Notes: generated by a model not told the origin, from the sequence alone. Shown: positions 20,864 to 30,338, counted from the stretch's first letter. The stretch is DNA of 64,000 nt from Paraburkholderia sp. CNPSo 3274 (GCF_024206475.1 NZ_JAMBPR010000010.1:99865-163864); one strand, 5' to 3'. A program made the numbers and translations.

Positions 20864-22126
20864 ATGGTACAACCCACCTTGTTCACTACGACCCCGCAGA
20901 TCAGCCAGCGACTCCGCGAAGGAATGACAACCCTCGCGAACGATCCTTCTGTGCCCATCGAGCGCGTGTACGCTTCGCTCATGAAGGTGGACGGGTATCG
21001 GGCCCTTTCATCGGCGATCCGCGACGACATATTCCGGTCAATCGAGCAACTGGCGAATCTGTGGTTCCAGCTCCTCCTGAAGGGCACGCAGCCCGCGGAA
21101 CCGGTGATGGCCGAAATCGAGGAGTCAGCCCGGCGACGCGTTCACCAAAGCGTGCCACTGGAGGCGCTACTACGCGCCACCCAGGTTGGCGCGCGTGAAA
21201 TCTGGCAAGCCAGCGTCGAGGTTGCCGCGGAAGAAGCGGACCTTGCGCGCGAACTGGCGATGACGGTGGCGCCGTTCCTGTTCGAATTCTTCGAAGGCGT
21301 CGCGCAAACCCTCGCGCAGGCGTACGTTCAGGAGCAGCGTCACCGCGCGCATTGGCGCGATGCGATTCTTTACCAGCTGTATACGGTGATCTTTCATGCT
21401 CCCCACGACCACGCGAGCTTCACGACGGCAATGAGCGCGCTGGGGCTCGACGCTTCGCTGCCGCGAATGGCGATCGCGCTCGACGCCGGGTTCGAGACAC
21501 TCACGTCCGAAATCCGTGAGCGGGAATCCGAGCGCTATGCGCTCGCTGTGTCGCGCCACTTCCGCGTCGAGCGCGAGGCGATCGTCCACGTGTGGCATCG
21601 CGGGCGGGCGATCTGCTGGCTTCCAGGCCAGCGCGCAGAGCTGGCTGCCCAGAGCGATCTCGCAGCAAGTCGATGCGCGCAAAGCCTTGCGAACGCGGAA
21701 GAACGCATTCGTGCGATCGGTATCGGTTTGTTAAACGAAGGAGCGGCAGGATGGGCGGCCTCCGCCAACGAAGCGAATCGCGCCGTCGAAGTCTCGCTGC
21801 GCGGCGCGACCGTAGCGCGGGTCGCGCGATACTCCGACATCGCGCTCGAAGAAACGGTGCGCGCGGCTGGCGATGTGATGCGCTATCTCGTCTCGCTCGT
21901 CGAGCAGATCGGAACCGATGCGGACCTGCTGGCGACACTGAACGCGTTCTATGCCAACGGCAGACGCCGCCGGCCCACGGCGGACGCGCTCGGCATTCAT
22001 CTGAACACGCTCAATTACCGGCTCGAACGCATCGAAAAAGTGCTCGACGCGTCGCTCGACGACGCGCAGTGGGTCGCGCGGCTCGATATCGCGCTGAAGC
22101 TCACGCACGGCGCCGGGCGCGAGTAG
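20864..22126 (+). CDS. PucR/CdaR-family transcriptional regulator
   Basis: A 420-aa regulator with an N-terminal helical sensory region (about residues 30-170), a central GGDEF-like degenerate domain typical of CdaR proteins, and a C-terminal PucR helix-turn-helix (LLATLNAFYANGRRRRPTADALGIHLNTLNYRLERIEKVL). It is divergent from ytcA-mdtNOP-marR across a 272-bp region and is the most likely activator of that operon, alongside the MarR repressor at its far end. The ligand is unknown. Confidence 0.87.
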   Translation: MVQPTLFTTTPQISQRLREGMTTLANDPSVPIERVYASLMKVDGYRALSSAIRDDIFRSIEQLANLWFQLLLKGTQPAEPVMAEIEESARRRVHQSVPLEALLRATQVGAREIWQASVEVAAEEADLARELAMTVAPFLFEFFEGVAQTLAQAYVQEQRHRAHWRDAILYQLYTVIFHAPHDHASFTTAMSALGLDASLPRMAIALDAGFETLTSEIRERESERYALAVSRHFRVEREAIVHVWHRGRAICWLPGQRAELAAQSDLAASRCAQSLANAEERIRAIGIGLLNEGAAGWAASANEANRAVEVSLRGATVARVARYSDIALEETVRAAGDVMRYLVSLVEQIGTDADLLATLNAFYANGRRRRPTADALGIHLNTLNYRLERIEKVLDASLDDAQWVARLDIALKLTHGAGRE

Positions 22127-22215
22127 CGGCGAGGGGGCATCGCGGGCGTTGCGCTCAAGAAGAGCACACCCGTCAGCCTGGTTTCGCACCCTGCATTCAC
22201 CGGACGGTGGCGGTC

Positions 22216-22745
22216 TCAGGCCGTGGCGCTCTGTTGCGAGACGAGTCGCGCCGCGAAGTCGCGATAGGTGCGCAGCGGACGACCTAGAACCCTGGTCAGA
22301 CGCGCAGCGTCGTCGGCTTCTGGGATCATGCCTTCGCTGACATAGCGCTCAGCCATCAGGCGCATCTCATAGGTGGTCCATTTCGGCATGAAGGTCGCCA
22401 TGTTTTGCTCGAAGCCGCTCGGATCGTCGCCGCCGTAAACGATGGGGCGGCCGAGGACTTCCGACCAGATCGCGGCTGCGTCCGAACCCGTCAGCGTATC
22501 GGGGCGACAAGATTGATGGTCTCGATCGGCAGCTTGCCCGGCGCCTGATCGCGGCGGATCAATTCGATGGCGGCCACCTCGGCGATATCGCGGGCGTCGA
22601 CCAGGGCGACCCCATGCTCCCGATCGGCATCGGATAGACGCCATGGTTGAAGATAACGTCCTTGATCATCAGTTCGTTCTCGATGAAGTACGCCGGGCGC
22701 AGAATCGTGGCGCTGAAGCCCATCTGTTCCAGCATGGGTACTGTC
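22216..22745 (-). pseudogene. NmrA-like NAD(P)-binding protein, truncated and doubly frameshifted
   Basis: Three frames read in turn on the minus strand give one NmrA-type sequence: LEQMGFSATILRPAYFIENE and MIKDVIFNHGVYPMPIGSMG, then VALVDARDIAEVAAIELIRRD, then TLTGSDAAAIWSEVLGRPIVYGGDD to the C-terminus at 22216. Frame changes fall at about 22606-22614 and about 22501. The N-terminal Rossmann part is missing beyond about 22745, where the sequence becomes unrelated. The gene is certainly inactive. Confidence 0.8.
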
Positions 22746-22839
22746 GCAGTGAGGCCAGGACGGTAGCCAATTCCAATATGATGCGGACTACTTATCCTAT
22801 CCGTGAATAAAACTGTTGTGCGGACGTCTAATCAACACG

Positions 22840-23055
22840 GTCACCATTTATCTGTCCCTTGACAATCATGTGCATGATCTCGATGCCGCCCAACAGGATG
22901 CGGGAAGGAAATCTATTGAACCCAAGCATTGTCGAGTTTGGCGCTTGATCGCGCGATGGTCCTGTTCGATGATGTTGTTCAGATACTTGTTTTGGCGGAT
23001 CTGGATCGGTGTCTCGCGCCCGGCGTTGATGGCCTCAAGCGCAGCGAGATCGCGC
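22840..23055 (-). pseudogene. IS6-family transposase C-terminal remnant
   Basis: Minus-strand text LAALEAINAGRETPIQIRQ followed by NKYLNNIIEQDHRAIKRQTR is the last catalytic block of IS6/IS26-family DDE transposases (the E of DDE is in IIEQDHR). After a frame change at about 22,900 the normal tail GGIEIMHMIVKGQ follows. The N-terminal two thirds and the terminal inverted repeats are absent. With the adjoining broken NmrA gene this marks an old insertion and deletion. Confidence 0.75.
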
Positions 23056-23700
23056 TTTGTCACTTTGTTCGATCAGTTGAATTCCGAAGTTGGTTTCGAT
23101 CGTGTTGAGGGATGCTGTGGGCGCTTACTACGATGCTTATGCCATTGAGAAAATGGGTTCCGAAAGGAAGCTTTTTTCGCAATGCTCCGCTTTCAGAGCA
23201 CCGCTTACAGATCAGGCATATGTCGTTGTGGTGGACAACGGCGTCTTCCGGATTGCCGCTGGTATCGCCGATGAGGGCGAGTACACGCAATTCTATGAGG
23301 CGTATTTACAAGGGATCTGGCTGTCGATGAGGCTCTATCAAATCCCGACGGAAAAGCTTGGGGATTGTCCGGATCAGGGGTGGCGTCCCAGCATACTGCG
23401 GGAGCGGTCCCGAAATAACTAAGTAGCGCTGTCGATCAGGGGCAACACCGCGAATAGACGAGGGCGTACGATTCGGAAATTCGCTCGCCCCGGTCCTGAA
23501 AGCGGTCAATCTTCAGAGGCATGGCGACGTGTCCGTGCCGCGATTTTAAGAAAGTCGCGGTGTCGAATGCCGGACTGACGATCTTGGGCACCCCTTCGAT
23601 GACCGTCTCGATCCATCGCAAGTGTAACGGGAACATTCGACGTTCGCAGTCCAGCATATGAACAATTTAGCGAGCACTGACTTGATGTAACATTCCGCAA
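23056..23700. other. stretch without an assignable gene (possible gene relics)
   Basis: Short frames on both strands. On the minus strand just beyond the IS6 remnant a short text APTASLNTIETNFGIQLIEQ (about 23,065-23,125) resembles the third helix of a LysR HTH, and another minus frame at 23436-23657 (IVSPAFDTATFLKSRHGHVA) looks protein-like but matches nothing I know. A plus frame at 23090-23422 (110 aa) is unrecognised. I cannot support a functional gene here. Confidence 0.4.
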
Positions 23701-24966
23701 TTGTTCACTCCTGCGTACCGGGATTCCTCTGTGCCTGTGCGTCTGTTCCGCTCGGCGAATGGCGACCGTAACCGTTTCGTGGCGCTTTATTACGGCATCG
23801 TCTTCAGTCTCCTGCTGGCCGCCGCAATGTTTTTGTACGAAGCACGCGTCATTGTTCAGGACAATCTCCGTGACGAGGAAGCGTTCGCGGTTCTCGGAGC
23901 CGCGACCCTGGTCCTCCACGATCTGGAGAGCGCTGAAACTGGACAACGCGGCTTTCTGCTTACAGGGAATGAAAGCTATCTGAATCCGTACCGTCAAGGC
24001 ATGAACGACCTCGATGGCGCGCTGCTGCGGCTTGAGCAGATCGCCGGCGTTGATCCGGACTCGGTAGAGGTCGTTCGCCGTATCGAGCAGGTGAAGACGG
24101 AAAAGGTCGCGGAACTCACCCGAACCGTAGAACTCGCGCGCACGGGGCAACGCGGTGCCGCCATTGCGCTCGTGCAGACAGACGAAGGCCGGCGTTACAT
24201 GGACTCGCTTCGTCTGGATCTCGGTCAGCTACTCGACGTGTGGCGCCAGAAGCGGCGTTCGGCCACGCGCGACGCACACGAGAGAATCCAGCTGGAAACG
24301 GCCGCGCTAGCCGTCACGGCTGTGCTCGTCTGCGCCCTGATGCTGTATGCGCTGTTCGTGCAACGTCGAGCCTTCGCCAGGATTCGCGCGTGGTCAGATG
24401 TACTTGACAGACAGGCGGCACAGGATCCCCTGACAGGCCTTCCCAACCGTCGCCGGCTGCTTGCGGCCATCGCGGCCTTGACGGAGCACGCAGATCCGGC
24501 GCGGGTTGGATTGCTGTACATGGACATCGACGGATTCAAGCACGTCAATGATGCATTGGGGCACAGTGCTGGCGACTCATTGCTGTGCCGGCTGGCTGAG
24601 GCGCTCCGCGGTGCGACGCGAGAGGCCGATGTACTTGCAAGGGTCGGCGGCGACGAATTTGTATTGCTTGTTGAGGATTGCGGCGATGACAGCCAGCTTC
24701 GCGAGCTGGCGGGGCGTCTGATCTGCTGCGTGCGTTCCGCAGGAGAGCGCGAGTACAGCGGCCGTTTTCCCGTGGGCGTCAGTGTTGGAATAGCGACATT
24801 CCCCGATCGCGTGCAGAGTGTCGAGGAACTGCTCGATGTCGCTGATGCAGCGATGTATATAGCAAAGCGCATTGGCCGCTCAACCTATGCTTTCGGTTCG
24901 TCACCGGAACCGCGACGTGCGGAAATTTTGTGCCGTTCAAGCGATGGGATCGAACTGAACGAATGA
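23701..24966 (+). CDS. CHASE3-GGDEF diguanylate cyclase
   Basis: Membrane-bound c-di-GMP synthase. It has a transmembrane helix at about residues 28-47, a periplasmic CHASE3 domain (ESAETGQRGFLLTGNESYLNPY is its signature), a second helix (about 203-222) and a C-terminal GGDEF domain with intact RVGGDEF and the preceding DPLTGLPNRR and MDIDGFKHVND blocks. No EAL domain is present. The start is uncertain: TTG 23701 or GTG 23731. Its 3' end overlaps a convergent hypothetical gene by 82 bp. It should make c-di-GMP in response to an external signal and may act with the pilus operon and second cyclase further on. Confidence 0.88.
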   Translation: MFTPAYRDSSVPVRLFRSANGDRNRFVALYYGIVFSLLLAAAMFLYEARVIVQDNLRDEEAFAVLGAATLVLHDLESAETGQRGFLLTGNESYLNPYRQGMNDLDGALLRLEQIAGVDPDSVEVVRRIEQVKTEKVAELTRTVELARTGQRGAAIALVQTDEGRRYMDSLRLDLGQLLDVWRQKRRSATRDAHERIQLETAALAVTAVLVCALMLYALFVQRRAFARIRAWSDVLDRQAAQDPLTGLPNRRRLLAAIAALTEHADPARVGLLYMDIDGFKHVNDALGHSAGDSLLCRLAEALRGATREADVLARVGGDEFVLLVEDCGDDSQLRELAGRLICCVRSAGEREYSGRFPVGVSVGIATFPDRVQSVEELLDVADAAMYIAKRIGRSTYAFGSSPEPRRAEILCRSSDGIELNE

Positions 24967-25412
24967 AACGTTGATACGAGCGGCGGCTTTATGCAAGCGG
25001 GCACAATGCGGTATGGGTTGTCAGAGCTGAGCTTCGCTGGGGTAACGTCATTCATGTCCGGCACGATGCACCAGACGGGGGCATTAAAATAATCAGAAGG
25101 GTGCCGGTTCACTCCATTCCAGGCATAGCACTGACGCCTGATAAGAACGCCGCCGTCATACACTTGCCAGCCGCCGAGTCGAAGCGTGTAAGTGCCTCGA
25201 ATGCGGTACACAGTCCCAGGCGAACGGTAGATTGCACTACAGGAATACGTCAATGCTCTTGGATAGTCGAATCGGTTGTCCCGGTCGACCGCAAACGCAT
25301 AGTTTCCGTCATTTTGTGAAAGGCAATTTTCCAGATTGTGACCTGAAATTCCGCTCGGCGCAGCGATAAAATTTGCCTCGCCCCTTTTGACTAAGGAGCG
25401 GTCTTTTTTCAT
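24885..25412 (-). CDS. hypothetical protein, Trp/Tyr/Cys-rich
   Basis: A 175-aa frame of lower GC than its neighbours. The middle (about residues 45-125) is rich in aromatic residues and Cys (RALTYSCSAIYRSPG, WQVYDGGVLIRRQCYAW, YFNAPVWCIVPD), which looks like a folded, possibly disulfide-bonded domain and not random antisense sequence. No signal peptide is evident. It overlaps the end of the cyclase gene and starts beside a plus-strand terminator. I do not recognise the family. The first 25 residues are less convincing, so the true start could be internal. Confidence 0.4.
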   Translation of the reverse strand: MKKDRSLVKRGEANFIAAPSGISGHNLENCLSQNDGNYAFAVDRDNRFDYPRALTYSCSAIYRSPGTVYRIRGTYTLRLGGWQVYDGGVLIRRQCYAWNGVNRHPSDYFNAPVWCIVPDMNDVTPAKLSSDNPYRIVPACIKPPLVSTFHSFSSIPSLERHKISARRGSGDEPKA

Positions 25413-25420
25413 CTGTTTTT

Positions 25421-25447
25421 ACGCGGCTTTCGGGCCGCGTTTTTTTT
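25421..25447 (+). terminator. strong intrinsic terminator
   Basis: A 7-bp GC stem ACGCGGC / GCCGCGT with a 6-nt loop (TTTCGG) is followed by an eight-base T run (from 25440). It works on the plus strand only. The nearest plus-strand gene ends 455 nt upstream, so either that mRNA has a long 3' part or another plus-strand transcript ends here. The stretch 25,448-25,690 that follows holds no gene I can support. Confidence 0.8.
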
Positions 25448-25690
25448 GAAATGGGCGCTCATATCATTCAAATCGAAGCTTTGGTAAGCCGCTTTGGGCA
25501 AATTACATTTGCACAGTTGGTTATGTAGTTGAAGCCTTCGCTCGACGATAACTGACTCAGGGTACGGTTGCGGTACTGCGCTCAAATCGACCTACCCCAT
25601 CGCGGGACAATGACATAGGTTGGCGGCCATCACGGTCGCTCACCGTGCAGTCCCGGTGCGAGGTTGATCCTTTCGAAAGGAATTCAGTCT

Positions 25691-26485
25691 ATGGTTGATC
25701 CAATGGTTTCCCTTTCGATCTTCGCGGATCGGATCATTTACACAGCACCAGGTATCACGGCAAAGGCGACGTCCCGCCCCGCGATGGTGGTGGTGGTTGG
25801 TACCTGGAACACGCTGCGGCTCGATACGACGGATGAGAGCCACACCGGGCGCGTCTTGCTGGTCGCCCCCAATGTCTGGCGCTCAATCACGGCGCGTGAT
25901 GCCGGGCTGTATAGCGTCCAACTGGACTCGGCGAGCGAGCTTTGCCAGTACCTGCTCAAACAAGTACTGAAAGAAAAGCGGGTTGTCGATCTATCGAACA
26001 GGGTGGATGATTTTGTAATGCGAACCGCTGCAGCGGCTCTCAATGAACGACAAGACTGCGAAATGGTGCGTGCCGGCTCGCAGGGACTGCTCAGCGCGCT
26101 GTTTCCGGAGGCAGCAAGATCGCAATCAGCCGATGCCCGCGTTGACGCGGTTGCCTCCTGGCTTCGCACTCACGTGCCGGTACGCACGGATCCGCGGCGA
26201 TTGGCAGGTATCTGCGGCCTTTCGGAGAGCCGCCTCGCACATCTCTTTTCGCGAGAGACGGGTGTTGCGATTCGCGAATATCTGCTTTGGGTCAAGATGT
26301 GCAAAGCTGCGGAAATGTTTGTCGCAGATGTGACGCTCACCGAAATCGCACATTCGTCGGGATTCTCAGATCTGGCGCATTTGAGCCGGACCTTTAGGCG
26401 GTACTTCGATCTCACTCCTTCGTTTCTCTCCAATCCCGAAGCCGTTCGCCTGCAGATAAGCAAGGAACCGGTCGGCCGGAATTAA
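25691..26485 (+). CDS. AraC-family transcriptional regulator
   Basis: A 264-aa protein with an unassigned N-terminal sensing part and a C-terminal double helix-turn-helix. The first HTH is DPRRLAGICGLSESRLAHLFSRETGVAIREYLLWVK (split here by position; about residues 170-205). The second is TLTEIAHSSGFSDLAHLSRTFRRYFDLTPS. The N-terminus is short and lacks a clear cupin. The start at 25691 is chosen because AAAGGA lies about 10 nt upstream. No obvious target is adjacent; the downstream 360 bp (26,486-26,846) is unassigned. Confidence 0.85.
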   Translation: MVDPMVSLSIFADRIIYTAPGITAKATSRPAMVVVVGTWNTLRLDTTDESHTGRVLLVAPNVWRSITARDAGLYSVQLDSASELCQYLLKQVLKEKRVVDLSNRVDDFVMRTAAAALNERQDCEMVRAGSQGLLSALFPEAARSQSADARVDAVASWLRTHVPVRTDPRRLAGICGLSESRLAHLFSRETGVAIREYLLWVKMCKAAEMFVADVTLTEIAHSSGFSDLAHLSRTFRRYFDLTPSFLSNPEAVRLQISKEPVGRN

Positions 26486-26846
26486 ACTGGTATGAAGATT
26501 CCGCGTGAGACCCGCATGTGAACAGGATAGCGTAACTCGGCCCTCGGCGCATCGCAGGTTACAGTGCTTCGGTGGCTCCCTCTTCCTGTTCCCCGAACAG
26601 CGTGCAAAACTAGAACAGCAGTTTCATTCAAGGCGCTGCGTGCGGCTTGCGGCACAATCTGAATTAACCGACAACGCCATTGCTTACGCACTATGACGGC
26701 GAAGGCTATGCACTAGCTTTTACGTATCAATTAGCTCTCGATTATCTGGGCACGGGTATCTCCGTCATCACTAGAAGCACGGACGCGCCTGTTCGGGTAT
26801 CGCGGAAGAACCGCCGGTCAATTCGCATCAGGCGAGAGGTATCGAT

Positions 26847-27137
26847 ATGGCAACAGGTCGCCGCAACGGGAGGGCAGGTGATGCGAAGTGGCTTGCCGAT
26901 CATGAAATGGACCTGGCGCGAAGCGCTTCTCACATTGCTAGCATGCAACATGAAGAAAGCATGCAAGCGGCCGTCAAGGAAACCCTTCTCCAGTTTGAAT
27001 CCGCATACGGAAGCGCAGAATCTAAAATATTCATGCGTGCACTCGTCAGGAAGCTGGAGGAACGGGGAAATCTCAGAGCAGTTGAAGTGCTTCGGGCATT
27101 TGTAAAGCGCGGTCAATCGCCTGGTACAACTAGGTAA
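26847..27137 (+). CDS. hypothetical protein (96 aa)
   Basis: A small, mostly helical, charged protein (ARSASHIASMQHEESMQAAV, FESAYGSAESKIFMRALVRK). A good ribosome site (GAGAGG about 8 nt before the ATG) supports it over the longer overlapping frame 26680-27105, which has no convincing start. It lies upstream of phaB with a 235-bp gap. I recognise no family. A role linked to polyhydroxyalkanoate granules is only a guess from position. Confidence 0.5.
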   Translation: MATGRRNGRAGDAKWLADHEMDLARSASHIASMQHEESMQAAVKETLLQFESAYGSAESKIFMRALVRKLEERGNLRAVEVLRAFVKRGQSPGTTR

Positions 27138-27372
27138 GCCATCGCTCCTTGTCCTGTCTCGCAAAATCGGATACGTGTGCACTTGCCGAAGGAAAACTCG
27201 CAGCTTTTACGCATGCGATTTTTTGTTCGCCTCGCCGTCGTACGCTTAGGACCGCAATGGAATTCGCAAATTGTTCGACAGCTCTAGCTGAGATTTACGA
27301 AGGCAGCAACAATCGTCATCATACCCGAAGGCATTTTCAGTTAATCAACGTTGCGCACAGGGGAACGTCAGC

Positions 27373-28113
27373 ATGGCAAAGCGAATTGCTTATGTAACCG
27401 GGGGAATGGGTGGAATTGGAACCGCAATATGCCAGCGGCTCCATAGCGACGGGCTTACCGTTGTGGCCGGCTGTGGGCCGAACTCGCCGCGGCGCGAGCG
27501 GTGGCTGGCCGAGCAGGCAGCGCTCGGTTTTAACTTCACCGCGTCGGAGGGCAACGTCGCGGACTGGGAATCGACCGAGGTCGCCTTCGCGAAGGTAAAG
27601 AAGGAGCTTGGTGAGATTGATGTGCTGGTGAACAATGCGGGAATTACGCGGGACGGCGTGTTTCGCAAGATGTCACGTGAGAATTGGAACGAAGTCATTG
27701 CCACAAATCTCACCAGCCTTTTCAATGTGACCAAGCAGGTCATCGATGGGATGGTCGGCAAAGGGTGGGGGCGCATCGTCAACATCTCGTCGGTGAATGG
27801 ACAAAAAGGACAGTTCGGCCAGACCAACTACTCAACCGCGAAAGCTGGCATTCATGGTTTCACGATGGCGCTTGCTCAGGAAGTCGCGTCGAAGGGTGTC
27901 ACAGTGAATACGGTTTCCCCAGGGTACATTGGGACGGAGATGGTTCGGGCCGTACCTCAAGAAGTGCTGGATGTCATTATCCGGAGCATTCCAGTAGGGC
28001 GCCTTGGAGAAGCCAATGAGATTGCATCGATTGTCTCATGGCTCGCGAGCGACGAATCGGCCTTTGCAACTGGAGCAGACTTCTCGCTGAACGGCGGCCT
28101 TCACATGGGATAA
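27373..28113 (+). CDS. phaB: PhaB, acetoacetyl-CoA reductase
   Basis: NADPH-dependent short-chain dehydrogenase making (R)-3-hydroxybutyryl-CoA for polyhydroxyalkanoate synthesis. At 246 aa it has the cofactor loop TGGMGGIG (residues 9-16), NNAG, and the catalytic Ser-Tyr-Lys set in ISSVNGQKGQFGQTNYSTAKAG. The segment KMSRENWNEVIATNLTSLFN is typical of PhaB and distinguishes it from FabG. GGGGAA precedes the start. phaC and phaA are not adjacent, so this is probably an extra stand-alone copy. Confidence 0.9.
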   Translation: MAKRIAYVTGGMGGIGTAICQRLHSDGLTVVAGCGPNSPRRERWLAEQAALGFNFTASEGNVADWESTEVAFAKVKKELGEIDVLVNNAGITRDGVFRKMSRENWNEVIATNLTSLFNVTKQVIDGMVGKGWGRIVNISSVNGQKGQFGQTNYSTAKAGIHGFTMALAQEVASKGVTVNTVSPGYIGTEMVRAVPQEVLDVIIRSIPVGRLGEANEIASIVSWLASDESAFATGADFSLNGGLHMG

Positions 28114-28291
28114 CAATGTCCCTATGAGCAATTGGTCTTTGCACTCGCAATTGGCGTCAGGGCCATCGGGCGAATTCGTCCTTTTGGCGCGGAAATTGGC
28201 AGTTGAGCGCCCACCCACCTATGGCAAGGCTTTGCGTGGTGCGTACCACCCGTAGCAGGAGGTGGGGTCGGACATACCTGTGGAGGCCGAC

Positions 28292-28450
28292 GTGGATCAA
28301 TCTTGGCTGGGAATGGCTGTTGGCACGATCGTACTTGTCGTCGCTACGTTTGCGGTCATGGCGCACTACCGTCGTGAACGGCGCCGAGCCGATCTCCTGC
28401 GCAACCTTGATCACGATGACTGGTGGCAACGGCCCCGGACGCGACGTTAG
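28292..28450 (+). CDS. small single-helix membrane protein (52 aa)
   Basis: GTG start with GGAGG 5 nt upstream. It encodes VDQSWLGMAVGTIVLVVATF followed by an Arg-rich, then acidic tail. One transmembrane segment (about residues 6-24) with a positive flank predicts N-out/C-in. No family is recognised. It lies in a region with GC and gene density typical of insertions, just before the pstS fragment. Confidence 0.45.
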   Translation: MDQSWLGMAVGTIVLVVATFAVMAHYRRERRRADLLRNLDHDDWWQRPRTRR

Positions 28451-28677
28451 GCATTTCAGGCAACAGGGTTTCGCATGCGCTTCAGCCCGCTATTTTCAGG
28501 CCGACAGCCCGTCCTCGGTTCGGTTCTGGCTGACGGCATCGACGACGACGTGAGCCCAGGACCTCGTTTGCCACTGTACGCTGGGGAGGCACCCGGGGTG
28601 AACGGGACCCAAGGAGGAGGCCGTACATCAATGTCGGACCTCCTTGTCTTCACAGGCCAGCTTGCTTTATTGGCGGC

Positions 28678-29134
28678 TACGGGCGGCAAGGGCAACGACG
28701 GCGTCGCCGCCTTCGTGCAGCGTCTGCCGGGCGCGATCGGCTACGTCGAGTGGGCGTACGCCAAGCAAAATCACATGGTCTACACTGCCATGAAGAACGA
28801 GTCGGGCGCCGTTGTTCAGCCGGACACTGAAACGTTCAAGGCGGCGGCCGCTGGCGCGGATTGGAAGAAGTCGTTCTACCAGATCCTCACGAACGAGCCG
28901 GGCAAAGACGCATGGCCGGTGGTCGGCGCGACCTTCGTGCTGCTGCACACGGCACAGGACAAGCCGGACCGAGGCAAGGAAACGCTCAAGTTCTTCGACT
29001 GGGCCTTCAAGAATGGCACGCCGGCTGCTGACAGCCTCGATTACATCTCGCTGCCGCAGTCGGTCGTGAGCGAAATCGAGGCTCAATGGAAAGTCAAGGT
29101 GACAGATGCCAGCGGTAAATCAGTGGCGCCTTGA
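28678..29134 (+). pseudogene. pstS: pstS 3' fragment (phosphate-binding protein C-terminal part)
   Basis: From about 28678 the plus frame reads GGKGNDGVAAFVQRLPGAIG, YVEWAYAKQNHMVYTAMKN and on to the normal C-terminus (WKVKVTDASGKSVAP). This is the C-terminal third to half of the periplasmic phosphate-binding protein PstS. Upstream, the frame back to 28475 is unrelated and no signal peptide or N-terminal lobe exists. The residue pattern of the fragment is well conserved, so the truncation looks recent. It is followed by an intrinsic terminator. Confidence 0.85.
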
Positions 29135-29258
29135 GAAATTGCGCGATTTGTATGCGCAGTCTTCGCTTGTGTCTGGTTGGAGAATCCAGTCACGATACGC
29201 TGCCATACAGTTCCTGACGCCGTGCAAGAATCGCGCTGCATCCGCTAGTCAACCTTTA

Positions 29259-29280
29259 CCCGCCGGAAGGCGGGATTTTT
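29259..29280 (+). terminator. intrinsic terminator
   Basis: Perfect 6-bp stem CCCGCC (29259-29264) / GGCGGG (29269-29274) with a GGAA tetraloop, then A and five Ts. It lies 125 nt past the pstS fragment's stop and may have travelled with it. The following DNA to 29,725 carries no recognised gene. Confidence 0.75.
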
Positions 29281-29725
29281 ATTGCCGCTCGCAAAAGGCT
29301 GCGGGAGACAGCGCGACCGAGGGGCGTCGCACGGACGGACTATCGAGCGGCGAGCGAACTTCGCGAGTACGTAAAGGCGTTTGTCTGACCACGCATCGTT
29401 GCGCTTGCAGTTTCGATATTAAAAAAAACGGGTCCAGGAGCAGGTAACCACAGAGCATTGCACGACTCGGGGCGACGATCGCCTCGGGAGCGTGTCTCGT
29501 GCAAAAGGCAAAATCCGACCCTGGGCGGTCATCCGACGCGGCGTGGCGCCAATCGCAACTTTCGAACTCTCTCCGGACCTTGATCAAGTCTCGCTTCTAT
29601 GGTGCCTTTGTCGGTGACACGAATCTGTCAACTAACAGGTGATTCGCGATTGACCGTATCAATTGGTCAGAGGTCTGCGACTCCCCTCTAATGAGGATTC
29701 TCGCCGAGTACAGCGTGGGGTGCCC

Positions 29726-29923
29726 ATGAAGACCCAGGATTCGCAGGAAGTGATTCACGAAATCGCTGTGCTGACCGCGACCTCAGAAGATGTCGTATCG
29801 CAGATGTACGCCGAGACGTTGCAGGTCTTCCGTAAGGACGCGCAGATTCTCGATTATGTGCCACTGCTCGCTGCGAAGCGCGTGCGTGACACTTTGCGAG
29901 CCGCATCGAAGGCCAATCATTAA
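29726..29923 (+). CDS. DUF3562-type small protein
   Basis: A 65-aa protein of the DUF3562 type common in Burkholderia (EVIHEIAVLTATSEDVVSQM, then YAETLQVFRKDAQILDYVPL and AAKRVRDTLR). It is all-helical; the function is unknown, and the layout recalls a small DNA- or partner-binding helical bundle. ATG 29726 is preferred to the TTG/GTG extension starting at 29663. Confidence 0.65.
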   Translation: MKTQDSQEVIHEIAVLTATSEDVVSQMYAETLQVFRKDAQILDYVPLLAAKRVRDTLRAASKANH

Positions 29924-30035
29924 CTAATGGCACGATGCGTAAAGTACGGTCATCTCTGCTGTGTTCGCGGTTGTCCGTTGATTGCGGGCAACCGTTCCAG
30001 ATAACATGTCTGGTTTTTCTTGCGGTGCACAAAAA

Positions 30036-30275
30036 ATGACAAGTACAAACGCAGACTATGAAGCGACGAAAGACGTACAAGTCGCGATCGACGGCATAGT
30101 TCGGGAGGGCCGCTTTCGCGTCTTGGGCGGCAGCGTCATCGTCTATTACGATAGCGAAATCAAGTTTTCGCCATATGGCATGGATCGCCCGGAAACCGTT
30201 GCACGATGGTTGCTGAGCGACCTTTGCCGGAAGGCTGACGCGCGGGCAAAAAAGAGCGGTGCGCGTGGTGACTAG
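30036..30275 (+). CDS. hypothetical protein (79 aa)
   Basis: Small soluble protein MTSTNADYEATKDVQVAIDG followed by a beta-rich core (FRVLGGSVIVYYDSEIKFSPYG) and a basic helical tail. The start could be the in-frame ATG at 30006; neither has a clear Shine-Dalgarno sequence. No family recognised. It forms a little row of same-strand small genes with its neighbours. Confidence 0.5.
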   Translation: MTSTNADYEATKDVQVAIDGIVREGRFRVLGGSVIVYYDSEIKFSPYGMDRPETVARWLLSDLCRKADARAKKSGARGD

Positions 30276-30338
30276 GTGTCGTTAATGTTGCATCGCAGCA
30301 TTTCAGTGGGTAAACTCGAACGTCCGAACTAGCACTTC

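Noticed and set aside
26680..27105. 141-aa frame overlapping the 96-aa hypothetical gene
   Set aside because: Poor start context and irregular composition; the overlapping frame at 26847 has a good ribosome site.
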